64,000 nucleotides of DNA from Streptomyces showdoensis (GTDB lineage: Bacteria > Actinomycetota > Actinomycetes > Streptomycetales > Streptomycetaceae). The notes under the pieces are model-generated. The model had not been told where the DNA came from. It ran no database searches and saw only the letters and a list, made by a program, of their open reading frames with translations. The stretch lies in the NCBI RefSeq assembly GCF_039535475.1, contig NZ_BAAAXG010000026.1, positions 868,001 through 932,000 on the forward strand, written 5' to 3'. The translations under genes and the position numbers were made by a program. Shown piece after piece: positions 49,767 through 58,884 of the stretch. Position 1 is the stretch's first letter; each line of letters starts with the position of its first letter.

Positions 49767-50798
49767 ATGGAGCACGTTTACCGCGACCTCGCCACACTGC
49801 CCAAGGCCCATCTGCACCTGCACTTCACGGGTTCGATGCGCCCCTCGACCCTGATCGAACTGGCCGACAAGTACGGGGTGCACCTCCCCGAGGCGCTGAA
49901 GAGCGGCACGCCGCCGAAGCTGCGGGCCACCGACGAGCGCGGCTGGTTCCGCTTCCAGCGGCTCTACGACCTCGCCCGCTCCTGCCTGCGCGAGCCGGAG
50001 GACATCCAGCGGCTGGTGCGCGAGGCGGCGCAGGAGGACGTCCGCGACGGCTCGGGCTGGCTGGAGATCCAGGTCGACCCCACCTCGTACGCGCCGCTGC
50101 TCGGGGGTCTGATCCCGGCCATGGAGATCATCCTGGACTCCGTGGAGGCGGCCGCGCGGGAGACCGGGCTCGGGATGCGGGTGCTGATCGCCGCGAACCG
50201 CATGAAGCACCCCCTGGAGGCGCGCACGCTGGCCCGGCTGGCCGTGCGGTACGCGGACCGGGGCGTGGTCGGCTTCGGGCTCTCCAACGACGAGCGGCGG
50301 GGCATGGCGCGCGACTTCGACCGGGCCTTCGCCATCGCGCGCGAGGGCGGCCTGCTGGCGGCCCCGCACGGCGGCGAGCTGACCGGCCCCTCGTCCGTAC
50401 GGGACTGCCTGGACGACCTGCGGGCGGCCCGGGTCGGGCACGGCGTCCGGGCGGCCGAGGACCCGCGGCTGCTGCGGAAGCTGGCGGAGCGCGGGGTGAC
50501 CTGCGAGGTGTGCCCGGCGTCCAACGTGGCGCTCGGGGTGTACGAGAAGCCGGAGGACGTGCCGCTGCGGACCCTGTTCGACGCCGGGGTGCCGATGGCG
50601 CTGGGCGCGGACGACCCGCTGCTGTTCGGCTCCCGGCTGGCGGCGCAGTACGAGATCGCCCGCGTCCACCACGGCTTCACGGACGCGGAGCTGGCGGAGC
50701 TGGCCCGGCAGTCCGTGCGGGGCTCGGCGGCCCCGGAGGACGTGCGCACGCGGATGCTCGCGGGGATCGACGACTGGCTGGCGGCGCCGGCCGGCTGA
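49767..50798 (+). CDS. Adenosine deaminase family protein
   Basis: This is 343 residues from ATG 49767. A GTG 18 bases upstream is in frame. Zinc and catalytic motifs include KAHLHLHFTGS, the HGGEL segment and LGADDPLLFG. The family hydrolyses adenosine or related aminopurines. Substrate could differ from adenosine. The gene is followed by murB on the other strand, convergent. Confidence 0.85.
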   Translation: MEHVYRDLATLPKAHLHLHFTGSMRPSTLIELADKYGVHLPEALKSGTPPKLRATDERGWFRFQRLYDLARSCLREPEDIQRLVREAAQEDVRDGSGWLEIQVDPTSYAPLLGGLIPAMEIILDSVEAAARETGLGMRVLIAANRMKHPLEARTLARLAVRYADRGVVGFGLSNDERRGMARDFDRAFAIAREGGLLAAPHGGELTGPSSVRDCLDDLRAARVGHGVRAAEDPRLLRKLAERGVTCEVCPASNVALGVYEKPEDVPLRTLFDAGVPMALGADDPLLFGSRLAAQYEIARVHHGFTDAELAELARQSVRGSAAPEDVRTRMLAGIDDWLAAPAG

Positions 50799-50813
50799 TC
50801 CCCGCGGCCCGGC

Positions 50814-51872
50814 CTAGAGCCGGACGCCGACGGTCACGGGCTCGTTGACGAGGGTGACCCCGAAGGCGTCCCGTACCCCGGCGACGACCTCGCGGGCGAG
50901 CGCGAGCAGGTCCTCGGTGGTCGCCTCGCCGCGGTTGGTGAGGGCGAGGGTGTGCTTGGTGGAGATCCGGGCGGGCCCGGAGCCGTAGCCCTTCACGAAG
51001 CCGGCCTTGTCGATCAGCCAGGCGGCGGAGGTCTTCACGGCGCCGTCCGCGCCCGCGGGGTAGGCGGGCGGGGCGGTCTCGGGCCCGAGGCGCTCGGCGA
51101 CCCGGGTGAGGAAGGTCGCGTACTGCTCCGCCGTGAGGATCGGGTTGGTGAAGAAGGAGCCGGCCGACCACGTGTCGTGGTCCTCCGGGTCCAGGACCAT
51201 GCCCTTGCCCGCCCGCAGCCGCAGGACGGTCTCCCGGGCCCGCGTGAGGGGCACCCGGTCGCCGGCCTCGACGCCGAGGGCGCGGGCGGTCTCCGGGTAG
51301 GCGATCGGCGCGGACATCCCGTCGGCGTCCTCCAGCTCGAAGCGGACCCGGAGCACGACGTAGCGGTCGGGCTGGTCCTTGAAGCGGCTGTGGCGGTACG
51401 AGAAGGCGCACTCGGCGTTGGTGAGGGTGACCGTCTCCTCGGCCCGCCGGTCGTACGCGACGACCTCGGTGACGGTGGCGGAGACGTCCTGGCCGTAGGC
51501 GCCGACGTTCTGGATGGGGGTGGCGCCCGCGGAGCCGGGGATGCCGGCGAGGCACTCGATCCCGGCGAGCCCGGCCTCGACGGTCCGCGCGACGGCGTCC
51601 GTCCAGACCTCTCCGGCGGCCAGCTCCAGACGGGTGCCGTCGAGGGAGAAGCCGGTCGTGGCGACGTGCAGGGCGGTGCCGTCGAAGCCCTTGTCGCCGA
51701 TGACCAGGTTGGATCCGCCGCCGATGACGAGCAGCGGCGTGCCGGAGGCGTCGGCCTCGCGGACGGCGGCGATCACCTCGTCGTCCGTGGTGGCGGTGAC
51801 GAGCCGGGTGGCGGGCCCGCCGAGCCTGAAGGTGGTCAGGGGGGCGAGGGGGGCGTCGTTGAGCTGCTGCAC
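50814..51872 (-). CDS. murB: UDP-N-acetylenolpyruvoylglucosamine reductase
   Basis: This is 352 residues. FAD-binding motifs VIGGGSNLVIGDKGFDG, ECLAGIPGSAGATPIQNVGA and catalytic SAGSFFTNPIL are intact. MurB makes UDP-MurNAc from UDP-GlcNAc-enolpyruvate in peptidoglycan synthesis. It lies convergent with the adenosine deaminase gene, and a terminator separates it from the upstream genes. Confidence 0.95.
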   Translation of the reverse strand: MQQLNDAPLAPLTTFRLGGPATRLVTATTDDEVIAAVREADASGTPLLVIGGGSNLVIGDKGFDGTALHVATTGFSLDGTRLELAAGEVWTDAVARTVEAGLAGIECLAGIPGSAGATPIQNVGAYGQDVSATVTEVVAYDRRAEETVTLTNAECAFSYRHSRFKDQPDRYVVLRVRFELEDADGMSAPIAYPETARALGVEAGDRVPLTRARETVLRLRAGKGMVLDPEDHDTWSAGSFFTNPILTAEQYATFLTRVAERLGPETAPPAYPAGADGAVKTSAAWLIDKAGFVKGYGSGPARISTKHTLALTNRGEATTEDLLALAREVVAGVRDAFGVTLVNEPVTVGVRL

Positions 51873-51884
51873 GGGCTCAAGGGT

Positions 51885-51914
51885 ACGGGCCCCTCCCGTA
51901 CGGAAGGGGCCCGT
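51885..51914. terminator. Terminator after the hydratase pair
   Basis: ACGGGCCCCT/AGGGGCCCGT forms a 10-bp stem with a CG-rich apical loop, 13 bases past the stop of the MaoC gene on the minus strand. Confidence 0.7.
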
Positions 51915-51927
51915 GTCTCCGGGGTCG

Positions 51928-52356
51928 TCAGGCGAGCTTGACCACAGCGCGGGACATGCCCAGCACCTTCTGGCCGGCCGAGGTCGCGACGAGGTCGACG
52001 CGGACCTGCTGGTCGTCCAGCTTGGCGGCCACCTTGGCGGAGACCTCGATCACGGCGCCCTCGTCGTCGTTGGGGACGACGACCGGCTTGGTGAAGCGGA
52101 CGCCGTACTCGACGACGGCGGCCGGGTCGCCGGTCCAGTCGGTGACGACGCGGATCGCCTCGGCCATGGTGAACATGCCGTGGGCGATGACGTCGGGGAG
52201 GCCGACCTCGCGGGCGAACTTCTCGTTCCAGTGGATCGGGTTGAAGTCACCGGAGGCGCCGGCGTACTGCACGAGCGTGGCGCGGGTCACCGGGAAGGAC
52301 TGCGCGGGCAGCTCGGTGCCGACCTCGACCTCGTCGTAAGCGATCTTCGCGGTCAC
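51928..52356 (-). CDS. MaoC-fold dehydratase/hydratase, HadB-like
   Basis: This is 142 residues starting at GTG 52356 with GGAGG upstream. The hydratase-2 motif FNPIHWNEKFAREVGLPDVI, with the catalytic Asp/His pair, and AHGMFTMAEAIR are present. It forms a two-gene unit with the next gene (2-base gap). HadAB pairs dehydrate 3-hydroxyacyl carriers in mycolate-producing actinomycetes; in Streptomyces their substrate is less certain. Confidence 0.85.
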   Translation of the reverse strand: MTAKIAYDEVEVGTELPAQSFPVTRATLVQYAGASGDFNPIHWNEKFAREVGLPDVIAHGMFTMAEAIRVVTDWTGDPAAVVEYGVRFTKPVVVPNDDEGAVIEVSAKVAAKLDDQQVRVDLVATSAGQKVLGMSRAVVKLA

Positions 52357-52358
52357 GG

Positions 52359-52811
52359 TCAGGCCTCCTCGGGCGCGCGGGACACGAGCTTGGTCCAGGC
52401 GGTGACGACGTGCTCGCCGGTCTCGTCGTGGACCTCGCCGCGGATGTCCAGGATGTCGTTGCCGGCGAGGGACTTGATCGCCTCGATGGTCGAGGTGACC
52501 GAGAGGCGGTCCCCGGCCCGCACCGGGCGGGTGTAGGCGAACTTCTGGTCGCCGTGCACCACCCGGCTGTAGTCCAGACCCAGCTGCGGGTCCTCGATGA
52601 CCTGGCCCGCGGCCTTGAAGGTGATCGCGAAGACGAAGGTCGGCGGGGCGATCACGTCCGGGTGGCCGAGCGCCTTGGCGGCCTCCTGGTCGGTGTACGC
52701 GGAATTCGCGTCCCCGATCGCCTCGGCGAACTCGCGGATCTTCTCGCGGCCGACTTCGTACGGCGCGGTGGGCGGATAGGTCCGGCCCACGAAGGACTGG
52801 TCGAGCGCCAT
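52359..52811 (-). CDS. MaoC N-terminal-domain hydratase, HadA-like (UPF0336)
   Basis: This is 150 residues, MALDQSFVGRTYPPTAPYEV onward. It carries the MaoC fold without the catalytic histidine motif typical of the partner, so it is the non-catalytic subunit of a heterodimer (by analogy with HadA). It is translated just ahead of the HadB-like gene and follows rpmG after a terminator. Confidence 0.85.
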   Translation of the reverse strand: MALDQSFVGRTYPPTAPYEVGREKIREFAEAIGDANSAYTDQEAAKALGHPDVIAPPTFVFAITFKAAGQVIEDPQLGLDYSRVVHGDQKFAYTRPVRAGDRLSVTSTIEAIKSLAGNDILDIRGEVHDETGEHVVTAWTKLVSRAPEEA

Positions 52812-52848
52812 GGCCTCGATACCTCCTGGTGTGTTGCCTGTACAAACG

Positions 52849-52883
52849 ACACGAGGCCGTCCCCAAAGGGGACGGCCTCGTGT
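52849..52883 (-). terminator. rpmG terminator
   Basis: ACACGAGGCCGTCCCC-AAA-GGGGACGGCCTCGTGT is a perfect 16-bp stem 11 bases past the rpmG stop. Confidence 0.9.
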
Positions 52884-52893
52884 ACGAGCCTGA

Positions 52894-53058
52894 TTAGCGC
52901 GTCTCGCGGTGCGCGGTGTGCGAGTTGCAGCGAGGGCAGTGCTTCTTCATCTCAAGACGGTCCGGGTTGTTACGCCGGTTCTTCTTGGTGATGTAGTTCC
53001 GCTCCTTGCACTCCACGCAGGCCAGCGTGATCTTCGGGCGGACGTCGGTGGCAGCCAC
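52894..53058 (-). CDS. rpmG: 50S ribosomal protein L33
   Basis: This is 54 residues from GTG 53058, [20 protein letters not shown] onward. The longer frame to 53130 is intergenic. The zinc-type cysteines CVEC and CPRC (C+ form) are present, so it is the zinc-binding paralogue. Confidence 0.95.
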
Positions 53059-53146
53059 GTGAGTGCTCCTTGACGGACGGATTGACGGATGAACGCAGAA
53101 AATAGTAGCCGATCGTAGGACCGACCCCACAATCGGCTACTGCGTG

Positions 53147-53219
53147 TAGCGGTGACCGGACTTGAACCGGTGACACAGCGATTATGAGCCGCTTGCTCTA
53201 CCGACTGAGCTACACCGCT
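53147..53219 (-). tRNA. tRNA-Met (anticodon CAT)
   Basis: The cloverleaf AGCGGTG/CACCGCT acceptor, anticodon loop CTCATAA and T-arm GGTTCAAGTCC fit an elongator methionine tRNA rather than the initiator, since the first acceptor pair is A-T. Confidence 0.9.
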
Positions 53220-53262
53220 TTGATGATCCGGATCCCACCCGAAGGTGGGTCCTTCTCACCAG

Positions 53263-53335
53263 AGCCCCAATACGGAATCGAACCGTAGACCTTCTCCTTA
53301 CCATGGAGACGCTCTGCCGACTGAGCTATTGGGGC
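53263..53335 (-). tRNA. tRNA-Thr (anticodon GGT)
   Basis: GCCCCAA/TTGGGGC acceptor stem, anticodon loop ATGGTAA (GGT) and GGTTCGATTCC T-arm are all present. Confidence 0.95.
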
Positions 53336-53555
53336 GAGCGAGGAAGACATTACACGGTCCTCCGCCCATCACCCAAATCCGTTTCCCCGGCCACCTGCGA
53401 GGCCGCTTCCCGGCAGCCTCCTAGGCCACTCGTGCCCTCATCAGTACGACTATTGCGCTCCTCCTCGAAGGCGGCCGTGGGCGCCCCTAGGCTCGGGCGC
53501 ACGCTGCGTGATCTTGATCTTGGCCAGCGGTGGCCCGGAGCCCAGAGGAGCCCGA

Positions 53556-54821
53556 TTGTCAGCCGACAGCAAGCAGCCCCAGCCGTCGCCCGAGGACCGT
53601 GCCGCGGCCACCGCCGACGCCGCGTCGCTGCTGCTCTGCAACGCGCGGCTGACCGACGGGCGCACCGTGGACGTACGGCTCGGCGGCGGCCGGATCGAGG
53701 CGGTCGGCACGGCCGGCAGCCTCGCGGCCGTCGGCGCCCGGGTCGACCTCGCCGGCTACCTGCTGCTGCCCGCTCCGGCCGAGCCCCACGCGCACGCCGA
53801 CACCGCCCTCACCGCGGACTCCCCCGGCCCCGTCTCGTACGCCCCCGAGGACGTCCAGCGGCGGGCCACCGAGGCGGCGCTCTTCCAGCTCGGGCACGGG
53901 GCCACCGCGCAGCGCGCCCAGGTGCGGATCGGGGACGTGCACGGCCTCGGGCCGCTGGAGGCCGTGCTCCAGGCGCGGCGCTCGCTGCGCGGCCTGGTCG
54001 ACCTGACGGCCGTGGCGGTGCCCCGGCTGCTCACCGGGGCGGCCGGGGCCGACGGCCTGGCGATGCTGCGGGACGCGGTGAAGATGGGCGCCGGGGTGGT
54101 CGGCGGCTGCCCGGACCTGGACCCGGATCCGACCGGGTACGTGGAGGCGGTGCTGGAGGTGGCCGCCGAGCACGGCTGCCCGGTGGACCTGCACACCGAC
54201 GGCGAGGACCCGGCCCGGCTGGCCCGGCTGGCGGCGATGGCCGGCGGGCTGCGGCCCGGGGTGACGATCGGGCCCTGCGCGGGGCTGGGGCGGCCGGCCC
54301 CGGACGCGGCCCGGCGGGCGGCGGACCGGCTGGCGGCGGCCGGGGTGACGGTGGTCACGCTGCCCCAGGGCGGCTGCGGGGCCACCGAGCGGCGCGGGAC
54401 GGCCCCGGTGCGGCTGCTGCGGGCGGCCGGGGTGCGGGTCGCGGCGGGCAGCGGGGCGCTGCGGGACGTCTCCAACCCGGTGGGGCGCGGGGACCCGCTG
54501 GAGGCCGCCTATCTGCTGGCCTCGGTGGCCGGACTGCCGGCCGGGGCGGCGTACGCGGCGGTCAGCACGGACGCGCGGGCGGCGATGGGCCTGCCGGAGG
54601 TGCGGGTGGAGGCGGGCTTCCCGGCGGAGCTGCTGGCGGTGCGGGGCGAGCGGCTGGCGGGCGTGCTGTCCCTCGCGTACAGCCGGATCGTGGTGCACCG
54701 GGGCCGGGTGGTGGCGCGGACCAGCGCGGTGCGGGAGTACTGCGATTCGGCGGCGGCGTTGGACCTGCCGAGGCAGACACGCCCTGAGCGGCCCGATCCG
54801 GGGAGCAACGCGGCCCGCTGA
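53556..54821 (+). CDS. Amidohydrolase, cytosine deaminase-like
   Basis: This is 421 residues from TTG 53556, which has GAGGAG five bases upstream. A longer ATG frame (53508) lacks a ribosome-binding site. The metal site region HAHADTAL, then DLHTDGEDPA, resembles cytosine-deaminase-type amidohydrolases. One of the classical catalytic positions is not clear (VTLPQGGCG), so substrate is uncertain. It overlaps no neighbour and precedes the NAD-binding gene. Confidence 0.75.
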   Translation: MSADSKQPQPSPEDRAAATADAASLLLCNARLTDGRTVDVRLGGGRIEAVGTAGSLAAVGARVDLAGYLLLPAPAEPHAHADTALTADSPGPVSYAPEDVQRRATEAALFQLGHGATAQRAQVRIGDVHGLGPLEAVLQARRSLRGLVDLTAVAVPRLLTGAAGADGLAMLRDAVKMGAGVVGGCPDLDPDPTGYVEAVLEVAAEHGCPVDLHTDGEDPARLARLAAMAGGLRPGVTIGPCAGLGRPAPDAARRAADRLAAAGVTVVTLPQGGCGATERRGTAPVRLLRAAGVRVAAGSGALRDVSNPVGRGDPLEAAYLLASVAGLPAGAAYAAVSTDARAAMGLPEVRVEAGFPAELLAVRGERLAGVLSLAYSRIVVHRGRVVARTSAVREYCDSAAALDLPRQTRPERPDPGSNAAR

Positions 54822-54837
54822 GTCGTACGGTCGGGGT

Positions 54838-55494
54838 ATGCGCGTAGTCATCGCTGGTGGACACGGACAGATCGCCCTGCGCCTGGAGCGGCTGCTCGCC
54901 GCTGCCGGGCACGAACCGGTGGGCGTCATCCGCCGTCCCGAACAGGGCGCGGCCCTGCGGGAGGCGGGTGCGGAACCGGCGCTCATGGACCTGGAGTCGG
55001 CCTCCGTGGAGGAGGTCGCCGGGATCCTCCAGGGCGCGGACGCGGCCGTCTTCGCGGCGGGCGCGGGCGCGGGCAGCGGCGCGGACCGCAAGGACACGGT
55101 GGACCGCGCGGCGGCGGTCCTCTTCGCCGACGCGGCCGAACGGGCAGGCGTGCGCCGCTTCCTCGTGGTCTCGTCGATGGGCGCGGACGCGGCCCACGAG
55201 GGCGACGCGGTCTTCGACGCCTATCTGCGCGCCAAGGGTGCCGCGGACGACGCCGTACGCGCCCGCACGGGGCTCGACTGGACGGTCCTGCGCCCCGGGA
55301 TGCTCACCGACGACGCGGGTACGGGCCTGGTCCGCCTGGAGGCCCGCACGGGCCGCGGCCCGGTCCCCCGCGACGACGTGGCGGCGGTGCTGGCCGAGCT
55401 GCTGGAGACCCCGGCGACGGCGGGCCTGACCCTCGAACTGATCTCGGGCTCGGTCCCGGTCACGGTGGCGGTGAAGGACGTCGCGGGCAACTGA
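54838..55494 (+). CDS. NAD(P)-binding (SDR-type) protein
   Basis: This is 218 residues. An N-terminal GGHGQIALRLERLL nucleotide-binding motif and FLVVSSMGADAAHEGD active-site-like segment are seen. It lacks a clear YxxxK, so it belongs to the atypical NAD(P)H-binding family rather than a classical dehydrogenase. It starts 17 bases after the amidohydrolase gene, so both may be one unit. Confidence 0.8.
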   Translation: MRVVIAGGHGQIALRLERLLAAAGHEPVGVIRRPEQGAALREAGAEPALMDLESASVEEVAGILQGADAAVFAAGAGAGSGADRKDTVDRAAAVLFADAAERAGVRRFLVVSSMGADAAHEGDAVFDAYLRAKGAADDAVRARTGLDWTVLRPGMLTDDAGTGLVRLEARTGRGPVPRDDVAAVLAELLETPATAGLTLELISGSVPVTVAVKDVAGN

Positions 55495-55546
55495 CCCCCG
55501 CCGGGCGTAGCTTGGACCCTCCACGCCGCACCGGGGGGTCCAGCAC

Positions 55547-56537
55547 ATGCGCGTCCTGCTCTACTACCCGCTCGTCTCGCCGCCGCCGGAGGTCGTCCAC
55601 CAGGCGCTGCTCTACTGGGACGCCCTGGCGTCCGTCACGCCGCTGGACCGCCAGGTCCGGCGGGCCGCGACGAGCCCGGAACTCGCGGAACTCGAACAGC
55701 TCGGGCTGTACCACCCGATGGACCACTACCGGCTCTTCGACCAGGCCCTGCCCGACCGGGAGTTCACGGACCGGATCCGCGTCGCGCTGCGGCGGCTGGC
55801 GGAGCGTCAGGCGGCGGCCCCCGCGCCCTTCGACGCGTACATCAACTCCTCCAAGTGGTCGTGGTCCCTGGAGCGGCACCTCGTCTCCCTGGGGCTCGGT
55901 ACCCGGCTGTCGGGCCGCTGGTCCATCGCCGTGACCGCGGAGACCGCGCAGACGGTCATCGGGGCGGCTGCGCGGATCGCCGCCGCGGAGGCGAGCCGCG
56001 ACACCACGGCGTACATCCCGTACACCGACGCTCGCGTCGCGCACCGGGCCGCGCGGGAGCTGTCCCCCCGGGACCCTGAGCGGCGGCTACGAGGTGGACC
56101 TGGGCCGCGTCCTGCCGCTCCCGGCCCCGGGCACGCCGCTCTCGGCGGTGCTGGCCTTCCGGGAGCGCCACGCGGACGAGCGGCACCGGCTGCTGCGGGC
56201 CGTCCACCGCCTCCTGGGCGAGCTGCGCCGCGACTACGCCCACCCCGCCGAGGTCCTCGGCGAGCTGGAGCGCGAGCTGTCCGCGGCGGCGGCCGACTAC
56301 CGCGCGGCCGGCACCGCCCTCCGCCTGGCCTGGCGCACCCGCCTGATCACCGTCGCCGTCGCCCTCACGGGCGCCGCCGGCGCCGCGGCCTCGCTCCCCG
56401 GCTGGGCCACGGTGACGGCGGCCACGGCGGGCGCCTACGCGGTCAACGTGGCCACGGCCCCCATCCGCCCGCTGAAGACCCGTCGCGACGACCACGACTT
56501 CGCCTACCTGCACCACGTCCGCGAGGACCTGGGCTGA
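55547..56537 (+). pseudogene. DUF6236-like protein, frameshifted
   Basis: The first frame from ATG 55547 reads MRVLLYYPLVSPPPEVVHQA to ARELS. The continuation in another frame, LSGGYEVDLGRVLPLPAPG, runs to 56537. The frames join perfectly (ELSPGTLSGGYEVDL) if one C is removed from the C6 run at 56064-56069. The restored product is 329 residues with a C-terminal hydrophobic segment (VTVAVALTGAAGAAA-like). The YYPxVxPP..LLYWD start resembles the DUF6236 family. Either the gene is broken or the run is a sequencing error. Confidence 0.75.
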
Positions 56538-56553
56538 ACGACCGCGGAAACGC

Positions 56554-56597
56554 GGAACGGCCCCCGATCCGCGTTTCCGCAGATCGGGGGCCGTTCC
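56554..56597 (+). terminator. Terminator after DUF6236-like gene
   Basis: GGAACGGCCCCCGATC (16-bp perfect stem) with a 12-base loop, 16 bases past the stop. Confidence 0.85.
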
Positions 56598-56604
56598 TTC
56601 CATG

Positions 56605-56686
56605 TGGCGGCGCCAGGATTCGAACCTGGGTAGGCTAAGCCGACGGATTTACAGTCCGCTCCCATTGGCCACTCGGGCACACCGCC
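56605..56686 (-). tRNA. tRNA-Tyr (anticodon GTA)
   Basis: The class II cloverleaf has the GGCGGTG/CGCCGCC acceptor, anticodon loop CTGTAAA (GTA), a long variable arm and GGTTCGAATCC T-arm. Confidence 0.95.
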
Positions 56687-56858
56687 ATGGGATCGCTGCT
56701 TCGGATGGCCGCTTTTCGGCGGTGCTCCTTGGCAACGACGTAAACGATACCTGATCCCCAGGGGTGCTTCGCCACCGGATTGATCACGGGTTCGCGGCGG
56801 TCCGGGTGGCTACGCTTTGTGCTGTACCCGAACGCATCCGAGCAAGGAGCCTCACCCC

Positions 56859-57350
56859 ATGGCCGACTCCAGTTTCGACATCGTCTCCAAGGTCGATCGG
56901 CAGGAGGTCGACAACGCCCTCAACCAGGCCGCCAAGGAGATCCAGCAGCGCTACGACTTCAAGGGCACCAACGCCTCGATCTCGTGGTCGGGCGAGAAGA
57001 TCCTGATGGAGGCGAACGGCGAGGAGCGGGTCAAGGCGATCCTCGACATCTTCCAGACCAAGCTGATCAAGCGCGGCATCTCGCTGAAGTCGCTGGACGT
57101 GGCGGGCGAGCCGCAGCTGTCCGGCAAGGAGTACAAGCTCTTCGCCTCGATCGTCGAGGGCATCTCCCAGGAGAACGCCAAGAAGGTCTCCAAGGTCATC
57201 CGCGACGAGGGCCCCAAGGGCGTGAAGGCCCAGGTGCAGGGCGAGGAGCTGCGGGTCACCTCGAAGAGCAGGGACGACCTGCAGGCGATCATCGCGCTGC
57301 TCAAGGGCAAGGACTTCGACTTCGCCCTGCAGTTCGTGAACTACCGGTAA
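56859..57350 (+). CDS. yajQ: YajQ family nucleotide-binding protein
   Basis: This is 163 residues from ATG 56859, [20 protein letters not shown] onward, behind CAAGGAGCC. It has the YajQ/UPF0234 fold with [16 protein letters not shown] and [20 protein letters not shown]. The family binds nucleotides and, in Xanthomonas, cyclic di-GMP. In this organism a role in signalling is only an inference. Confidence 0.93.
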   Translation: MADSSFDIVSKVDRQEVDNALNQAAKEIQQRYDFKGTNASISWSGEKILMEANGEERVKAILDIFQTKLIKRGISLKSLDVAGEPQLSGKEYKLFASIVEGISQENAKKVSKVIRDEGPKGVKAQVQGEELRVTSKSRDDLQAIIALLKGKDFDFALQFVNYR

Positions 57351-57412
57351 GCACCCGGTTCGGCGTCCGAAAACCGCCAGCCGGAGGCCGGCGGGAATCG
57401 CACACTGGAGTC

Positions 57413-57925
57413 ATGGACGTCATCGACGAGATCACCGTGTACGCGTACACCGACGGCCCCCTGGGCGAGATGCTCCTGGTCGGAGAGCTCGCCGAAGGGG
57501 GCCGTACCGCGTTGCGCTCGCTCTCGCTGCCCGGCCAGAAGGGGGGCGCGACGGTCGAGGAGGGGTGGGTCCGCGATCCGGCGGCCTTCGAGGAGGCCGT
57601 GCGGCAGCTCGGGGAGTACTTCGCCGGCGAGCGGGACTCCTTCGACCTGCTCCTCGCCGGGGGCGGGACCGACTTCCAGCGCCGGGTGTGGGCCGCCCTG
57701 GAGGAGATCCCGTACGGGACGACCGTGTCGTACGGCGACGTCGCCCGGCGGGTCGGGGCCTCCGGCGCCGCCGTGCGGGCCGTGGGCACCGCGATCGGAC
57801 GCAATCCGCTGCTCGTGGTGCGGCCCTGCCACCGGGTCATCGGCGCGGACGGGAGCCTGCGCGGCTACGCGGCCGGGCTGGAGCGCAAGGAGGCCCTGCT
57901 GGGGCTGGAGGGGGCCCTCGCGTGA
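57413..57925 (+). CDS. ogt: Methylated-DNA--protein-cysteine methyltransferase
   Basis: This is 170 residues from ATG 57413, with GGAG seven bases before. The acceptor motif RPCHRVIG with active-site cysteine and the DNA-binding PYGTTVSYGDVA helix are intact. It repairs O6-alkylguanine by suicide transfer. It overlaps the AlkB-like gene by 4 bases (GTGA). Confidence 0.93.
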   Translation: MDVIDEITVYAYTDGPLGEMLLVGELAEGGRTALRSLSLPGQKGGATVEEGWVRDPAAFEEAVRQLGEYFAGERDSFDLLLAGGGTDFQRRVWAALEEIPYGTTVSYGDVARRVGASGAAVRAVGTAIGRNPLLVVRPCHRVIGADGSLRGYAAGLERKEALLGLEGALA

Positions 57926-58545
57926 GCGAGGGACTGTTCCCGCGCGAGCGGGCCGAACCGGCGCCCGGGGCGGTGCACGTCCCCGGCTGGCTGCCGTTCG
58001 CGCGCCAGCGGGAACTGGTCGCCGCCTGCCGCGACTTCGGGCGCGGGCCCGTCCCGTACCGGCAGACCGTGCTGCCCGGCGGCGGGGTGATGTCGGTGCG
58101 CTCGCTCTGCCTGGGCCGGCGCTGGGAGCCGTACCGCTACCTGGACGGCGTCGCCGTCGAACTCCCGGGCTGGCTGGCCGAGCTGGGGCGCGAGGCGCTG
58201 GCCGAGGCGTACGGCGACCACGGCGGGTTCGCGCCGGACACCGCGCTGGTCAACTTCTACCCGGACGGCGCGCGCATGGGCATGCACCAGGACAGGGAGG
58301 AGCGGTCCGCCGCCCCGGTGGTGTCGCTGAGCCTGGGCGACACCTGCGTGTTCCGGCTGGGGAACACGCAGGACCGCGGACGGCCCTACACCGACGTGGA
58401 GTTGGCCTCCGGGGACCTGTTCGTCTTCGGCGGGCCGTCCAGGTTCGCGTACCACGGGGTGCCCAGGGTGTACGCCGGGACGGCCGATCCCGCGCTGGGG
58501 CTCGGCGGGCGGCTGAACATCACCCTGCGCGAGACGGGGCTCTAG
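57922..58545 (+). CDS. alkB: AlkB-like 2-oxoglutarate/Fe(II) DNA dealkylase
   Basis: This is 207 residues from GTG 57922. Iron ligands HxD (GMHQDREE) and the distal His (AYHGVPRV), plus 2-oxoglutarate Arg (RLNITLRE), are present. It demethylates 1-methyladenine and 3-methylcytosine. The coupling with ogt makes a two-gene DNA-alkylation repair operon. Confidence 0.92.
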   Translation: MSEGLFPRERAEPAPGAVHVPGWLPFARQRELVAACRDFGRGPVPYRQTVLPGGGVMSVRSLCLGRRWEPYRYLDGVAVELPGWLAELGREALAEAYGDHGGFAPDTALVNFYPDGARMGMHQDREERSAAPVVSLSLGDTCVFRLGNTQDRGRPYTDVELASGDLFVFGGPSRFAYHGVPRVYAGTADPALGLGGRLNITLRETGL

Positions 58546-58557
58546 GGCTCCGAGGTC

Positions 58558-58827
58558 CTAGCGTTCCCGCGAGTGGCCGAAGAGGACCCGGTACGCGATC
58601 AGGAGGACCAGCGAGCCGCCGATCGCCGACAGCCAGGTCGCCCCGTCGTAGAAGTCCGCGGTGATCGGGCGGTCGAGGAAGCGGGCCGACAGCCAGCCGC
58701 CGAGGAACGCGCCGACGACGCCGATCAGCGTCGTGCCGATCAGGCCGCCGGGGTCCCGCCCGGGCAGCAGGATCTTGGCGATGACTCCGGCGAGGAGTCC
58801 GAGGACGATCCAACCGATGATGCTCAT
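58558..58827 (-). CDS. GlsB/YeaQ/YmgE family small membrane protein
   Basis: This is 89 residues, MSIIGWIVLGLLAGVIAKIL onward. It has the glycine-rich GLIGTTLIGVVGAFLGGWLS signature and three transmembrane segments. It is convergent with the alkB gene. Function is unclear; it is stress-associated in some bacteria. Confidence 0.88.
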   Translation of the reverse strand: MSIIGWIVLGLLAGVIAKILLPGRDPGGLIGTTLIGVVGAFLGGWLSARFLDRPITADFYDGATWLSAIGGSLVLLIAYRVLFGHSRER

Positions 58828-58884
58828 GCCAGGAAGGACGCCCTGTCGGCCCCCGCGGTTGCCGCGCTGACTAGTGTGCGGCCC